Positions 36,646 through 48,351 of a DNA stretch of 64,000 bases are shown piece after piece. The notes beneath the pieces are model-generated. The model worked only from the letters and a program-made list of their open reading frames with translations. It was not told the origin of the DNA and did no database searches. A program made the position numbers and the translations under genes. The stretch's first letter is position 1; every line of letters begins with the position of its first letter. This DNA comes from Phaseolus vulgaris (taxonomy: Eukaryota > Streptophyta > Magnoliopsida > Fabales > Fabaceae), in the NCBI RefSeq assembly GCF_000499845.2, contig NC_023750.2, positions 3,425,913-3,489,912 of the forward strand, given 5' to 3'.

Positions 36646-38471
36646 ATAGGTTCTTCAAAGATGAGTAGTTTTTGGTCTTTTCATTTTGAGTTCTTCTTTA
36701 TTTCATGTTGTTCATCTTGTTTCCATAATTGTTTTGTTGTTTTTTAATTTTTAATTTGTTTTGGTGTGCTATTTGGAAGATCCAACCGGTGCACTTTGTT
36801 CAATTGATCTTGAACAATCCTTGTGCAAATTGTGATAGGATTCCATACACCTTTGAGTTGCTGTTTTTCTTTTAGGAATTTGAGTCTTTATTGCACTTTT
36901 ATTTGGTTCATATTATGCTCTTTGAGTCTTTAATTTCTGAATCCATATATGTTTTGTCAAGTCATGTTCATCCACAATGTCATCAATTCATAAGTAGTCC
37001 TTTGTTTGGCTTTATTGTTTCTTGATTTTGGTCTATATATTTGTTTTGAAACTGCTGTGATTTAATCTTTTGGTGCCTTTTATTTTTAGTTTGAGTTCAT
37101 ATTTATGTTTAGATCCTACACAAATTCTATTTCATAAATTCCATTATGTTTAAATTTTGGTCTCTTGCTGTTTTTGTTTCCAGTTTTTCCAGAACCCCCT
37201 GTTTTACATTCTCTGTGTTGGTTGTTTTGTTCCAGAAAATTATTTTCACTCATAGGAAATTTTTGATTCTCTGGATTATGCAATTTTGAAGTGTTACAGA
37301 AAAGACAAAAAAAGAATCAACTCAAAAAAGTCAATAGAAAAATAAATGATAAATATTTTAAAAACATTGTGCAAATTTGGGCGCTACAGTTGGCGTAACT
37401 GAACACTGAAATTGAAAAATTTATTAAAAAAAATGGCTCATGCGTTTGGAGTGATTCCAACGCCAGATTTTAGTTAAGATCTTGAATATTTTGCATATAA
37501 ATTTTCAGAGGCAAATTATAAAAGGGCAGCTCAACATAAATTGGGAAAAAACACGTTTGTGGCCCACAACAATTTTCCATTGGTGCTGTTTTTTTTATTT
37601 TGAAATCTATTCTAGTGCTATTCTTAGGTTTCATTTTGTGTGCCTACCTTTATTTGAGTACCTTTATTTGCTTGTCTAAATATTCTTGGACCTCTTTCTA
37701 GTTGTCACAATCTAATTCCATTTGTGTGGTACTGTTTTCTTCAATTAAATTGTTTCTTGCTTTTATTCTTTGGCCTCTAAATTTGGTGCTGGAATTTATT
37801 CTCTTTTGGTGCTTAATTGAGTGGAAATTTGACTTGGGTAAGGTCTAGTCTTCTTGATAGGTGCTGGAATTGGAGAATTAAGACCTTCATTCTAAGGGGA
37901 ACAAAGACAAAGGCAGAATCAAACACTTGGAGGGCCCAACAAGAAAAGACAACCAAGGAAGTGCCAATAGCAAAAAGAGGATCAACAAAGGGAGTTTTCT
38001 TAATTTCTTTGCAACTTAATTTGTGTTAATTACTTCTTTAATTACGTGATTAGACGGTGAGTGTGTCTTCAAGGGCTCCAAGTGTCCAAGAAGCCTCACC
38101 TAGGGCCGACTAGTGTAGAGTTTTTAATTAGCAATTGTTAATTGTTTTTAATTACATTACTTGCTTAATTAGTGACGCTTTGCATGTGTGGTTGTTTTGT
38201 TTAAGCTTTGTTAAAACCGTCTAGCTTTGTTAATTAATTAGCTTGCATTATTTTCTTGCATTAAAATCTGATTTCTCAACTTAATTGTGTTCTAAGTGGT
38301 TTACTAAGAGAAAGCTTTGTGTGAAGACATTAGGGGATAGTTTTTGGCTAAGGCAAAGACTTGGTATTTAAGTAGTCCTTTGTGACTCACATCCCTTACC
38401 TGGAAAACTACCTTCTTTGACTTTCCTAAGTTTTCTCAAGGTAAAATACTTGTATACACAAAGCTTTAGCC
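36646..38471 (+). other. long untranslated leader of the gypsy element
   Basis: About 1.8 kb between primer-binding site and gag. Only short frames are present, with no recognised domain. Long leaders are common in plant LTR elements. Confidence 0.5.
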
Positions 38472-39350
38472 ATGTCTTCTTCTTCTCATTCTACAAAGTC
38501 TATTGGAAGTGAATTAAAATCTTTAAAAACTCTTTTGAAAGAAGTTTCACAAACTGTGTAATCAATTGCCTATAGACAATTGGAGAGTGAGACTAAACTT
38601 AATGTTTTGACTAAAGTAAAGGATGAGAAGTCTCACATTCTAAAAAAATTACCTTCTCATGCATATATCTCTAAAGATCATGATTCTTTTGGGGGGGGGG
38701 GGGGGGGAAGCATTAGAGTAAATGATTATTATCAAGCACCCCCTAGAAGACATAGAAGAGATAGAAAAGAACAAGAAAACCCAAGAGAGGTTAGGGTAGA
38801 CCAACCCCATTTCCATGGAAAAGAAAATATAGAAGCTTGCCTAGATTGGGAAATGAGGGTAGAAAAATTGTTTGCTTCCCATAAAGAAAGAAAGGAAAGA
38901 AAAATACAAAAGAAGAGAGGGGAAGTCGAAAGGGAAGCTAAAGAAAAAGAAGAAAAAGAAAAGCATGAGAAGAACCTTGAAGAACAAAAGGCGTGGAAGA
39001 AGAGTGTTCCTTCCCACAAGGTCATTCAACAAGACCAAAGATTTAAAAATACCTTTGAAAATATGTGTCTTGTTGAACAACCTCAAAGCCTTACCTTTTG
39101 TAAAGGAACACTTGCAAGCATGAGCACAAAGGAAGAGTCTTTAAAAGAAGCTTGCATAGATAAAAACTATTTCTCAAATGTGTTAGGATATCCCCAAGGG
39201 AATGTCAAGTTGACTATAAGCATCTACAAAAACCAATTTTTGTGTGAAGTAGTGCCTAGAACAACTTGTCATGTCTTATTGAGACAACCATTACAAAGTG
39301 TACAAATTTTCATAAACAATGGTTGTACACGAGACTATCTTTACACATGA
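38472..39350 (+). pseudogene. gypsy gag with fused protease remnant
   Basis: The start is MSSSSHSTKS at 38472. An early stop (TAA at 38559-38561) interrupts the frame, which then continues to 39350. Residues 'VRVDQPHFHGKENIEACLDW', 'MRVEKLF' and 'ASHKER' are typical gypsy gag. A Lys/Glu-rich stretch follows where most of gag is missing. Then 'FCKGTLA', 'GNVKLTISIYKNQFLCEVV' and 'CHVLLRQPLQ' match the region around a gypsy protease (usual ..LLGRPWQ). A run of 17 G at 38691-38707 codes for six Gly. The frame ends at a shift just before 39350. Confidence 0.75.
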
Positions 39351-40275
39351 GAGAAAGAGTCTACAAGAAGGAGAACTCATGGGACAAATGAGAGTTGATG
39401 AAACTCTAGAGCTTTTGAGAGGAAAACTTTTGTCACCCATGAGAAAAGAGATTCAAAGACATTACTTTAGGTACAACTCTTATTTTCAAACTATACCTAA
39501 AGCAAAGTCTCAAGAACTCTATACTCCTTCACCTTTTGTAAAAGATCCTTGGGAAGACACACATTTCATATTAGAGCTTCCTGGGACAACAAAAGGTTTT
39601 GATTCCTTCTTCATGGATGTGGATAAACTCTTCCTAAGAAACGTGACAAGCCTCCATGATTTATTTTCAAAAATGATGGATAGAGCTCCAAAATTTGAAA
39701 ACATAGCTCTTCCTTCCATGTTTCACGAAATCGTGAGGGACACCCACAATTCTTGGGATAAGAATCCTTTTCCTTGTAAGCATGCATACAATGGAGTAGT
39801 CCACAAGATTACTCTTATTTCTCCATTTGAAGTTGTATGTGAACATAGTCCTCTTGCCTTTTTAAAGTTGTTACCATTCCTTAAAGGGATTATGCCTCAG
39901 GGAAAAGTAACTACTTTTGGAAATTTTAGAAAACATAAGAGGATTAGAGGGCACCTACAACCATCAAAAGGAAAGCATTGTGAGAAGTTGGCCAAAACAA
40001 GAGAAAAACAAAAATGGCAACTTCACACAATTAATTTTTCTCCAAATGCTCACCCCAACTCCTATGCTTTGTTTCAAGATTCTCATAGATTAATATTTGA
40101 TCCGGGAGGACACACCTTGACGAAGCAAGAGGCTGCTATCCGAGATCAAGTCAGCAAATCAGAGGATAGATCTTCTCCAGAAGGAGGAGATGATGGACAC
40201 CATCCAGCCACAACCATCCCCCTATGAAGCAAAAGCATTGGATTTGAGGACAAATCCTTTTCAAGAGGGAGGGGA
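39319..40275 (+). pseudogene. gypsy integrase remnant, running to the polypurine tract
   Basis: In a new frame: 'ELMGQMRVDETLELLRGK' (integrase N-terminal region), 'LYTPSPFVKDPWEDTHFI' and 'GFDSFFMDVDKLF' (start of the catalytic core, usual 'DSI.VVVDRFSK'), then a shortcut to 'HAYNGVVHKITLISPFEVV', the end of the core. Part of the catalytic core, including most acidic residues, is missing. The tail 'LRTNPFQEGGDDGG', in a neighbouring frame, runs into the 3' LTR as in related elements. Confidence 0.75.
40264..40275 (+). other. polypurine tract
   Basis: AGAGGGAGGGGA lies directly before the 3' LTR, the usual plus-strand priming site. Confidence 0.85.
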
Positions 40276-41001
40276 TGATGGAGGAGGGCCCAAGCTCACC
40301 ACACTATGAAAGCCAAGCTTCCAAGGCTAGACCGTCTAGCCCATGATGAGGAGCGTCTAGACTCAAAAGGAGTGTCTAGCCTATGATGAGGAGCTTCTAG
40401 GCCATGATGAGGAGCGGCTACATAAGGAGCGTCTAGGAGGAATCCTAGACCGTCTAGCTTCACGTACACATGGGTCAAGCTACGGTTTTGGGAAGAGAAG
40501 AACTTGTAATTGTTACATGGAGGCCCATTAAGGGTGCCTTAGTAATTAGAGTAGTGTATAAAGCATAAACTTGTCTTACACATGATTTACCCTAGATTTT
40601 GTGCACATTCTAGAAGCTTGCTCACTTGGCCGACCATGTGCCCATGTGCTACCATGTGGATTCATTTGCATTTCATTTGAGAAGCATTTCATCTTCTCTT
40701 AGCTTAGGAATTACGGCCTCCTTGGCTATAAAAGGAGATGCTTGGCTCATGTATTTGCAAGATTATTGTGAGTAAAGTTATGCTGCCAACATTGTGCCAT
40801 GCTTTGCTTCTACCTAGTTTCTAGGCTCTAATCTTCATCTTCCTCACTTACCATAGGGCTGGCCGAACCTCCCTACTTCCATACATATCATGCACCTTCA
40901 AGATCACCATAGCTCCTAGGATGATCTTGCACATACACATCCATGGCTTCCGCACCATTTTTTCACATGATTCTAAGAAGAGCTTCATGAATTTACCATC
41001 A
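40276..41001 (+). repeat. 3' LTR
   Basis: Same length as the 5' LTR. One of the CGTCTAG motifs is mutated to CTTCTAG, and a few transitions are scattered through the rest. Confidence 0.9.
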
Positions 41002-41940
41002 CTTATGGTGCATGTGGAGGTTCGGGATGAAATGCAATTCCATATAAGTAGACCAATAATCTTAATTTCGAACTGGATAAAATTTAACTTCGTAAGTCTA
41101 CAAATATAGTGTAGACTATAAAATGTTGTTAGTTGTAAATAACATGTCGAACAAACAACGATAACATGAGCATAGGGAAGCCAAAGAGCTTAAAACTCCC
41201 TATAATCACATCACCAGTCATTAAGTCAGACAGTGGGTAGCTTTTGGACATGACACATAGCAGACTGTTGTTCATTTTTTCGTAATAAGACAGTAATATC
41301 TTTCAGATATTGATGGTCAGCTCGTAATGTGCACTCTATCTTCGTCCCTTGTTCAACAAACCAAGATTTGGTTCTTTCATAAGTTGTCTTCACAAGAGCA
41401 CATATGGGTAACGATTGTGCTCTCTAGTTCATGCACTCAACTAAATTTGTTGTCATGTGGCCATAACTTATGCCTCTGTCATATGTATGTGTTCATTTTT
41501 CTAAAGGTATTTGATCTATCCAGGCAAAAACTTGTTGAAATTGTGAGAGTCAACAACTTTTCCTGAAGAGTTGGTTGTTTCATTTCGTAATCTGTGAGAA
41601 TGTAAAAAATGAAATGATTTAAAGTCATTGTGTTGCTACAAGAATAATCAACATAAGTAAACTAAATTAAGATAAATACCCATGTTTATCAATTATCTCT
41701 TCGCCTCGGCATTCTTGAACTTCTTATTGAAGTTAGAAGCAATATGGCATATGCAATATATTGATAGGAGACCATGTCCTTCCCAAACAACTTCTATAAT
41801 TTTTAATGCTAATAAAATGGCTTTTTCTCTATTAGTTATCATGCATATATTTTGTTGCGGTATGACATATGATTGCAAGTGGAAGAACCACAATGCCTTC
41901 AATGGGATCTGTTATTTCATCTAAAGACAATGAAAAAGAA
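41002..41940 (-). pseudogene. MULE transposase, core and SWIM zinc-finger region
   Basis: At 41902-41693 (-): 'ALWFFHLQSYV', 'PQQNICMITNREKAI' and 'YCICHIASNFNKKFKN', which match the plant MULE transposase core ('ICLISDRH..I', 'YC.RHI..NF..KFK'). Lower down, at about 41100-41190, 'CDYREF', stop, 'ALWLPYAHVIVVC' is an eroded SWIM finger (usual CDCG.FQ....PCAHVIA.C). Between them the frame is broken by stops and shifts. It joins the C-terminal piece at 35745-35904 across the gypsy insertion. Confidence 0.75.
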
Positions 41941-42446
41941 AACAATGATGATGATAGCCTACCTCCAGTGAGATATCCATTGAGACAACGAATAAGGTAT
42001 ATATGGAGGACAAGATCTCATAGATAGTTCATTTACCTTTAGGTTTTACGTAATTAGCTTATCAGGTTTATCATTATATATTAAAAACGTATATTATACA
42101 ATTTTAAATATAAGTCTAATATAAATTATACAAATTTCAATTTTTTTAATTTTTCTTTTAATTTTATGTATTACTATTATATTAAAAAACATTAATGCAC
42201 GATTTTAATTAAAAAATATGAAATATAAAATTTTAAATTTATTTTTAAATCTGACAGAATAAATAATTTAAAATTCTAAACCGTATATTGGATATGCCAT
42301 TTCTAATTGAAATCGTGTACTTAAATTTTTTTTAAAGGATATTTGTGATTGACTAGTTTAAGTTTAGAAAGTGTAATTTTTTACTTATTTACAGAAGAAA
42401 AAAAATTGTTCATTTAGAGATATTTGTAAAAAAATTACACTAAACC

Positions 42447-43084
42447 CCTTTAATAATTAGAACAAAACAAAAAACTTGAACAATTTTATCAAAATAAACT
42501 ATAATTTCAATGAAATCCAATACTAAGTACTAGTGAAACACATACTGATATGTTCACGTGTTCACCTTTTTATTATGATAATAAAAAAATTGCTGTAATT
42601 ATTAAAAGAAAGTTTTTCTTAATTTTTTTTAAAAATATATTCATAAAAATTCATTATAAAATAAATAACTTTAATATTATGGATGGAGTATTGAGTATTG
42701 TATTCAAGATTTTTAACTGTAATAAACATTTACAGCTAAGACTAATAGTAAAATATCATAAAATCATTTAAAAATAGTACGTTATTTTTATTTTTTAAAA
42801 TATAAATTAAAAACAATTTAATTTGTTGCAAGAAAAAGTTTCTATGAAAATAAAAATAAAAGAAGAAGGTATAGTTAGATAAATCTGGAACCATCTAAAC
42901 CCTGGATTCTCGAAACTACCCACGCACTCCCAAACGCTCCCTGTAGAACTCTCTGGAACCTCTTCCCTTCTCACTTCCCTTTTAAACCCTTTTTTTCACT
43001 TTGTCCTTTTGCTATTCGCTACTTTGCTTCTCTCTCAATTCTAAACCTCTCTCACATTTTCTCTCCGCATTCTCACATTTCCAC
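42447..43084 (+). promoter_or_regulatory. promoter and 5' UTR of the ROF-type FKBP gene
   Basis: AT-rich to about 42880, then a GC-richer, pyrimidine-rich leader. A heat-shock-element core TTCTCGAA (nTTCnnGAAn) lies at 42907-42914, about 170 bp before the start codon. ROF1/ROF2-type genes are known heat-inducible genes, so the site is plausible, but a single two-unit element is weak evidence. Confidence 0.5.
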
Positions 43085-46000
43085 ATGGACGACGATTTTG
43101 ACATGCCGCCGGCGGATTCCATGAACGACGACTTCAACTTCGGCGGCGACCTCGAAACTCCCGTCCTCAAGGTCGGCGAGGAGAAGGAAATTGGGCAACA
43201 GGGCTTGAAGAAGAAACTCCTAAAGGAAGGTGAAGGATGGAATACTCCTGAAGTTGGTGACGAGGTTCAAGGTACTACACGTTTTTTTTTTTCTTTCAGA
43301 AATTAATTAATTAACATGTGCAAGACACTGTTGCTGTACATTTCATATTGTGCGTGACACCTCTCCTAATTCAAACATTTTTTTTCGTGTTGTTTAGATT
43401 ATTGTTTGTATGTTTTACTATCAACTTTTTAGAAGGAAAGATTGGTGCTGGAGATCTCATTACCATTTGCCATAATATATGAGTTTGGGTTTTGTTTGGA
43501 TTTTGTGATGATCAGATAGGAATTAAGTTTTTTTTTTTTTTAAATAGTTACTTCTACAAAGAAGAAATGAGAGAAAAAAAGTGAGATGGACCTCTTCATT
43601 AGTCTAAAAATTAGCTTATGGTCAAGTTAAAAGTTTAGAGAAGGTACACTAAAAGAGCTTTTTATATATTACATTAGCTTATTTCTAAGGTAATCTTGAC
43701 TGATACGAGAAATTTGTCCAAACATGGACTTGCCTGATTCTCTTTGGTTATATTTTCATTTCATTTTTATTTACACTTTGTTACAATTTCATTTACTTTT
43801 CTGTGCTCGGCTTTAGGAAAGGTTGCATCTACACCCTCTTAACTGTTTGATGTAATTTTGTTTTAGTGGATTTTTTTGGGAATTACGTTATTTAGTGAGA
43901 TATTACTTTTGATTTTGTGATTTTTGAAAAAAAATAAAATTATTCTACGTAAAGACCGAAGAGCGCCTTGATTATTACCAAGGCTGTGTTTTGTCTGACT
44001 ATCCACTCTTCTGGCTGATTTTGTTTTAATTTCTTGTCTAGGTTTGTTTTGCTTTAATTTTAATTTCGTTTTCATTTATTCTTTACATTTTCATTTCTAA
44101 GATGAGGTCGATAAATGCTGGCAACAACAATATTTTAATTATTTTTTGTAAATTAAAAATTGGCTGAAATTTATCAGAATTACGTTATTTAACTAATTTT
44201 ACTTGTAATTTTGTGACTTTTACTTAATTTTTTTTCACTTGCAGTTTGTTCTGGTTTGTTTTTGTTTTGCATGATTTTTTATTTCATTTTCATATGTTCT
44301 ACATTTTCATTAGCATTTTGTTGCATCTATATAATCGGAATGAGAAATGCTAGTCGTATAACTGTTTGTTATGGGTAGAAATTTATCTGGTGAGATATTT
44401 AATGGATTTTAATCACAATTTTTGTGATTTAGTTAATTTGGTTTTAAAGTAAGGACTACAAAAGAATGACTTAATTATGTTAAAGATTGTGTTAGAGAGT
44501 GTGTAACTTGACACTCTTCTTTCTTAGCTTGTTCGAATTTCTTGTTTGCTTTGTTTTTCTATTAATTTCTTAATGATTTATTGAATTTTATTTTTTTGTA
44601 GTTCACTACACTGGGACGTTGCTTGATGGTACTAAGTTTGATTCCAGCAGAGATAGGGGAACTCCTTTCGGTTTCACCCTTGGACAAGGTGAGTTTCTTT
44701 ATATTTTGAGGATTGTGGGTGCTGTGATTTAATGTATTGGAATCGGCTGTTTGATTTGCTATGAAGTGGGGACTTAGCTATTAGCATTTCAGTGTGTGAG
44801 TGAGGTGCTTAAAAGAGGTTGTAATTGTGATGATCAATTTGTGAAATTACTGTTGAATGGATAATAATGATTTGAGGGTATGGATGAATATTAATGAGTT
44901 AGTTGAATGAATTCTATATGTTTGCTTACTCTTTACTTTTCAAAACAAAATATTATATTTTGATGTAAATGGTGTCTCGCAAATGCAGGGCAAGTTATTA
45001 AAGGATGGGATCAAGGTATTGTAACGATGAAGAAAGGTGAAAATGCCCTTTTTACCATCCCAGCCGAGCTAGCATACGGTGAATCTGGTTCTCCTCCAAC
45101 TATTCCCCCCAATGCAACTCTTCAATTTGACGTGGAGCTATTGTCTTGGACTAGTGTGAAGGACATATGTAAAGATGGAGGTTTATTTAAGAAGATAGTC
45201 ACTGAGGGGGAAAAATGGGAGAATCCCAAGGATCTTGATGAAGTTTTAGGTATGAAGTATGGAACATATTTGTTAAATATTTAATTTTCTATAGTTGCAT
45301 CATTCAATTTTATATTGACTATTAAATGCAATCTTGCTGTTGCAGTGAATTACGAAGCACGTCTTGAAGATGGGACTCTAGTAGCAAAATCTGATGGAGT
45401 GGAGTTCACAGTCGAAGATGGTCAGTGCCTACTAATTTTGTTACGCCCTTCATGTTATAAATTGTGAGATTAATGTTTACTCTATTACAGGTTATTTTTG
45501 TCCTGCTTTGTCAAAGGCTGTTAAAACCATGAAGAAGGGAGAGAAAGTGATTTTGAGTGTGAAGCCTCAATGTAAGTTGTCTGCTGAGTTTTGGTACCTA
45601 TTGGAAAACCATTATTTGCTTTTGTTCAAATTTTTATGCATTTATTTGTATGTTTTGTAGATGGATTTGGTGAAAAGGGTAAGCCAGCACATGGTGACGA
45701 AGGTGCAGTTCCACCAAATGCATCATTGGAGATTACTCTTGAGTTAGTTTCTTGGAAGACTGTGTCAGATGTAACTGATGACAAGAAGGTCATTAAGAAG
45801 ATCCTCAAGGAAGGGGAAGGGTATGAGCGTCCAAATGAGGGGGCAGTTGTGAAATGTAAATACTTGTAATTCTTAATGTCATTGTTTATGGATTTAAAAC
45901 AAGGTTCTGATGTTTCCTTACCCGTTTTTGCATTCTTGTAGTGAAAGTAATTGGTAAGCTGCAAGATGGTACTTTGTTTTTGAAGAAGGGTCATGATGAT

Positions 46001-48351
46001 GAAGGGGAGCTGTTTGAATTCAAAACTGATGAGGGTAACTAGAAAAATGTCTCAATGTTTCTCCCGTTTTCCACTAAATTATTTATTATGCTAGCTAATG
46101 TGAGTGTTTTATGGATTGAGCAGAACAAGTAATTGATGGGCTTGACAGAGCTGTTTTGACTATGAAGAAGGGTGAGGTGGCTTTGTTAACTATTGCGCCT
46201 GAGTATGGTTTTGGCTCATCAGAGTCTCAACAGGAACTTGCTGTGGTTCCTTCTAACTCCACTTTGTATTACGAGGTTGAGCTAGTATCGTTTGAGAAGG
46301 TAAGTTAATAAACAATCAATGATTTGCAATTCTGCATTCATCTTGTGTTTCAATTTTGTTGATATAAATTATTGGATAGGAATGCTAGCCACCATGCAGT
46401 TGTAATAAAAAAATTCACAAGATTAAGAGGCTGATGAAAAAACAAAAGCATTGTTGCTCTGCTCGCTTTTCTTTCAAATTCCAATTTTACATGCTTTTCT
46501 TTGAGCTTGTTTTTATTCCTATAATTAATTTCTGTTGCTTGTATTGAAGTGAATTATCATGAGCAATCTGAGTGTCAGATGTTCGTTGAAGTTCTCTACC
46601 TTATAATAATAATTAATTTTGTTGCCTCCTTTAAGGAAAAGGAGTCATGGGACATGAACACACCAGAGAAGATTGAGGGTGCTGGTAATAAGAAAGAAGA
46701 AGGAAATGCATTATTTAAAGCTGGTAAATATGCAAAAGCTTCTAAAAGATATGAAAAGGTAATTGAAGATTACTTAAATACTTATTCACCATTTATTCTC
46801 TTCCATTTCTATGCAGCTTCTGAGACATGTTCTTGTTGTCACAGGCTGTAAAGTTCATAGAGTACGATACCTCCTTCAGTGTAGAGGAGAAGAAGAGCTC
46901 CAAGACCTTGAAGGTTGCCTGTAATCTAAATAATGCAGCATGCAAGTTGAAGCTAAAAGATTACAAACAAGCAGAGAAATTGTGCACAAAGGTGTGACTC
47001 AGCTGCAGTATTCCCATATGATAATTATGGTAAAAATTACAAAAGTGAAAACTGTTTTTTGATTTGGACCCGCAGGTACTGGAACTTGAGAGCACTAACG
47101 TGAAGGCTCTATATAGAAGGGCCCAGGCATACATCCAGTTGGCTGATTTAGATTTGGCTGAAATTGATATTAAGAAAGCGCTTGAGCTCGACCCTGACAA
47201 TAGGTAGATAATTTGATGGATTTAACAGAAATAATTGATTAAAAGTTGCTAAATTTTGTAATTACCTTAAATTACTTAAAGATAATATTTATTAGAGTAA
47301 TAATGTATGAATAGCTGATAGTATACGAATCTTTGTCCGTATTTTAATTATTGTATCACTATTGTTGGCTATGATAGGAAGGTAGTTTCTGAACCGGTTT
47401 AAAACTTCAAATATCATCTATTTGTATTTTGAATGGTTTATCGTTTTTTTAGCTGGAGTGATTTTTATTATAAAGGCACTAATATATTTGCTTTTGATAT
47501 ATAACCAGGGAAGTCAAGCTTGAGTACAAGACCTTGAAGGAAAAGATGAAGGAATACAACAAAAAGCAGGCAAAATTTTATGGAAATATGTTCAACAAAC
47601 TGCATAAGCTAGATTCTTTGGACAATAACGTGAGTATTCCGTGTCTCTAGTTTCTTATATATATACACTTGTGAGTTTTCTGTATCTGGTCTACACATTC
47701 TAATATTTGAGTTAGAATCTCTCTCCAAGCTATATAGTTTCATACATTAAACCAATGCGAATTTGTCATTTTTTCATCTCAATAACCTGAATATCCCTCA
47801 CGGTGTAAAGCAAAGAAGTTAAAAGTTTTCTCTCATGTATTCAGTTTTAAGGGACTAATCCTGTTAAATAGTGTTAATAGGTTCTAATTGTATATAGGAA
47901 AATTGCATGTAATCATTTGTTGAATAAAATGCTTATGTATTGTTTTATGTTCTTTATAATATATTTATGCGTGTTTATGAAAAGTAGACGACTTTAAACT
48001 ATTTTAGAGATAGTTTTTGTTAGCCCTGTTAACCTTCGGCTTGTGCTTGTTTGAACATTATTATTCATCCACGTGTATCAATAATTATGTGGCTAGTCGA
48101 TACATATTATAAATTTTCATGTGTCACCAAGTCACTTGTTTGTGAGTGCTAATAAAATTAACTCAATTAAAAACAACATATATCTAAGATTTGTTACATT
48201 GTTCAAGTTTGTGATTAGTGGGATAAAGTTTCTGGTTCCATTTTTTGTTTGTATCGTGCATTTTCTAATGTACCGTATTTGTTTAATGTTTATCATACAG
48301 AAAGCAGAGTCGAAGGATGCCCAACCCATGAATGTCGACAGCAAGGCATAA
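43085..48351 (+). CDS. FKBP62: ROF1/ROF2-type multidomain FKBP peptidyl-prolyl isomerase with TPR
   Basis: Thirteen GT-AG exons: 43085-43271, 44602-44688, 44989-45249, 45346-45420, 45491-45571, 45661-45855, 45942-46034, 46124-46299, 46636-46758, 46845-46991, 47076-47203, 47509-47629 and 48301-48351. They encode 574 aa (Arabidopsis ROF proteins have about 550-580). Three FKBP domains lie at about residues 55-145, 155-262 and 272-382. The first keeps the pocket ('[16 protein letters not shown]', '[10 protein letters not shown]', '[16 protein letters not shown]'); the second and third are degenerate, as in the family. TPR units follow at about 400-520 ('[18 protein letters not shown]', '[14 protein letters not shown]', '[14 protein letters not shown]'), which in homologues bind HSP90; a basic C-terminal helix likely binds calmodulin. 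Known homologues act in heat-stress tolerance. The Met at 43085 (MDDDFDM) matches family starts. ROF1 versus ROF2 is not decided. Confidence 0.93.

Larger units (their letters stand above)
35905..41001 (+). mobile_element. complete-ended non-autonomous Ty3/gypsy retrotransposon, pol-deleted
   Basis: Two 726-bp LTRs (35905-36630 and 40276-41001) both start TGATGG and end CCATCA. The element is flanked by the identical 5-bp target duplication CTTAT (35900-35904 and 41002-41006). A primer-binding site lies at 36633 and a polypurine tract at 40264-40275. The LTRs differ at about 11 sites by eye (about 1.5%), so insertion was recent. The interior of 3645 bp keeps gag, a protease remnant and an integrase remnant but has no RT or RNase H, so it would need help from a full-length relative to move. 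It lies within the MULE transposase pseudogene. Confidence 0.9.
35098..42446 (-). mobile_element. Mutator-like element (MULE) with long terminal inverted repeats
   Basis: The left arm (about 35098-35480) and the reverse complement of the right arm (about 42060-42446) align by eye. Matching pieces include 'aactcgccaatcacaa' / 'aactagtcaatcacaa', 'cgatttcaattagaaat' in both, 'atatccaatata' in both, and 'ttatcctgtcagattt' / 'ttattctgtcagattt'. Outer ends are near 'ggtttttttctaac' and 'gggtttagtgtaat'. Between them, on -, lies a decayed MULE transposase. Flanks 'tccttatta' and 'cctttaata' are similar but not identical, possibly an eroded 9-bp target duplication. A gypsy element is inserted at 35905-41001. 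Confidence 0.7.

Noticed and set aside
38732..39123. Lys-rich and Phe-rich frames on both strands in the gypsy gag
   Set aside because: Alternative-frame readings of a purine-rich stretch of gag.
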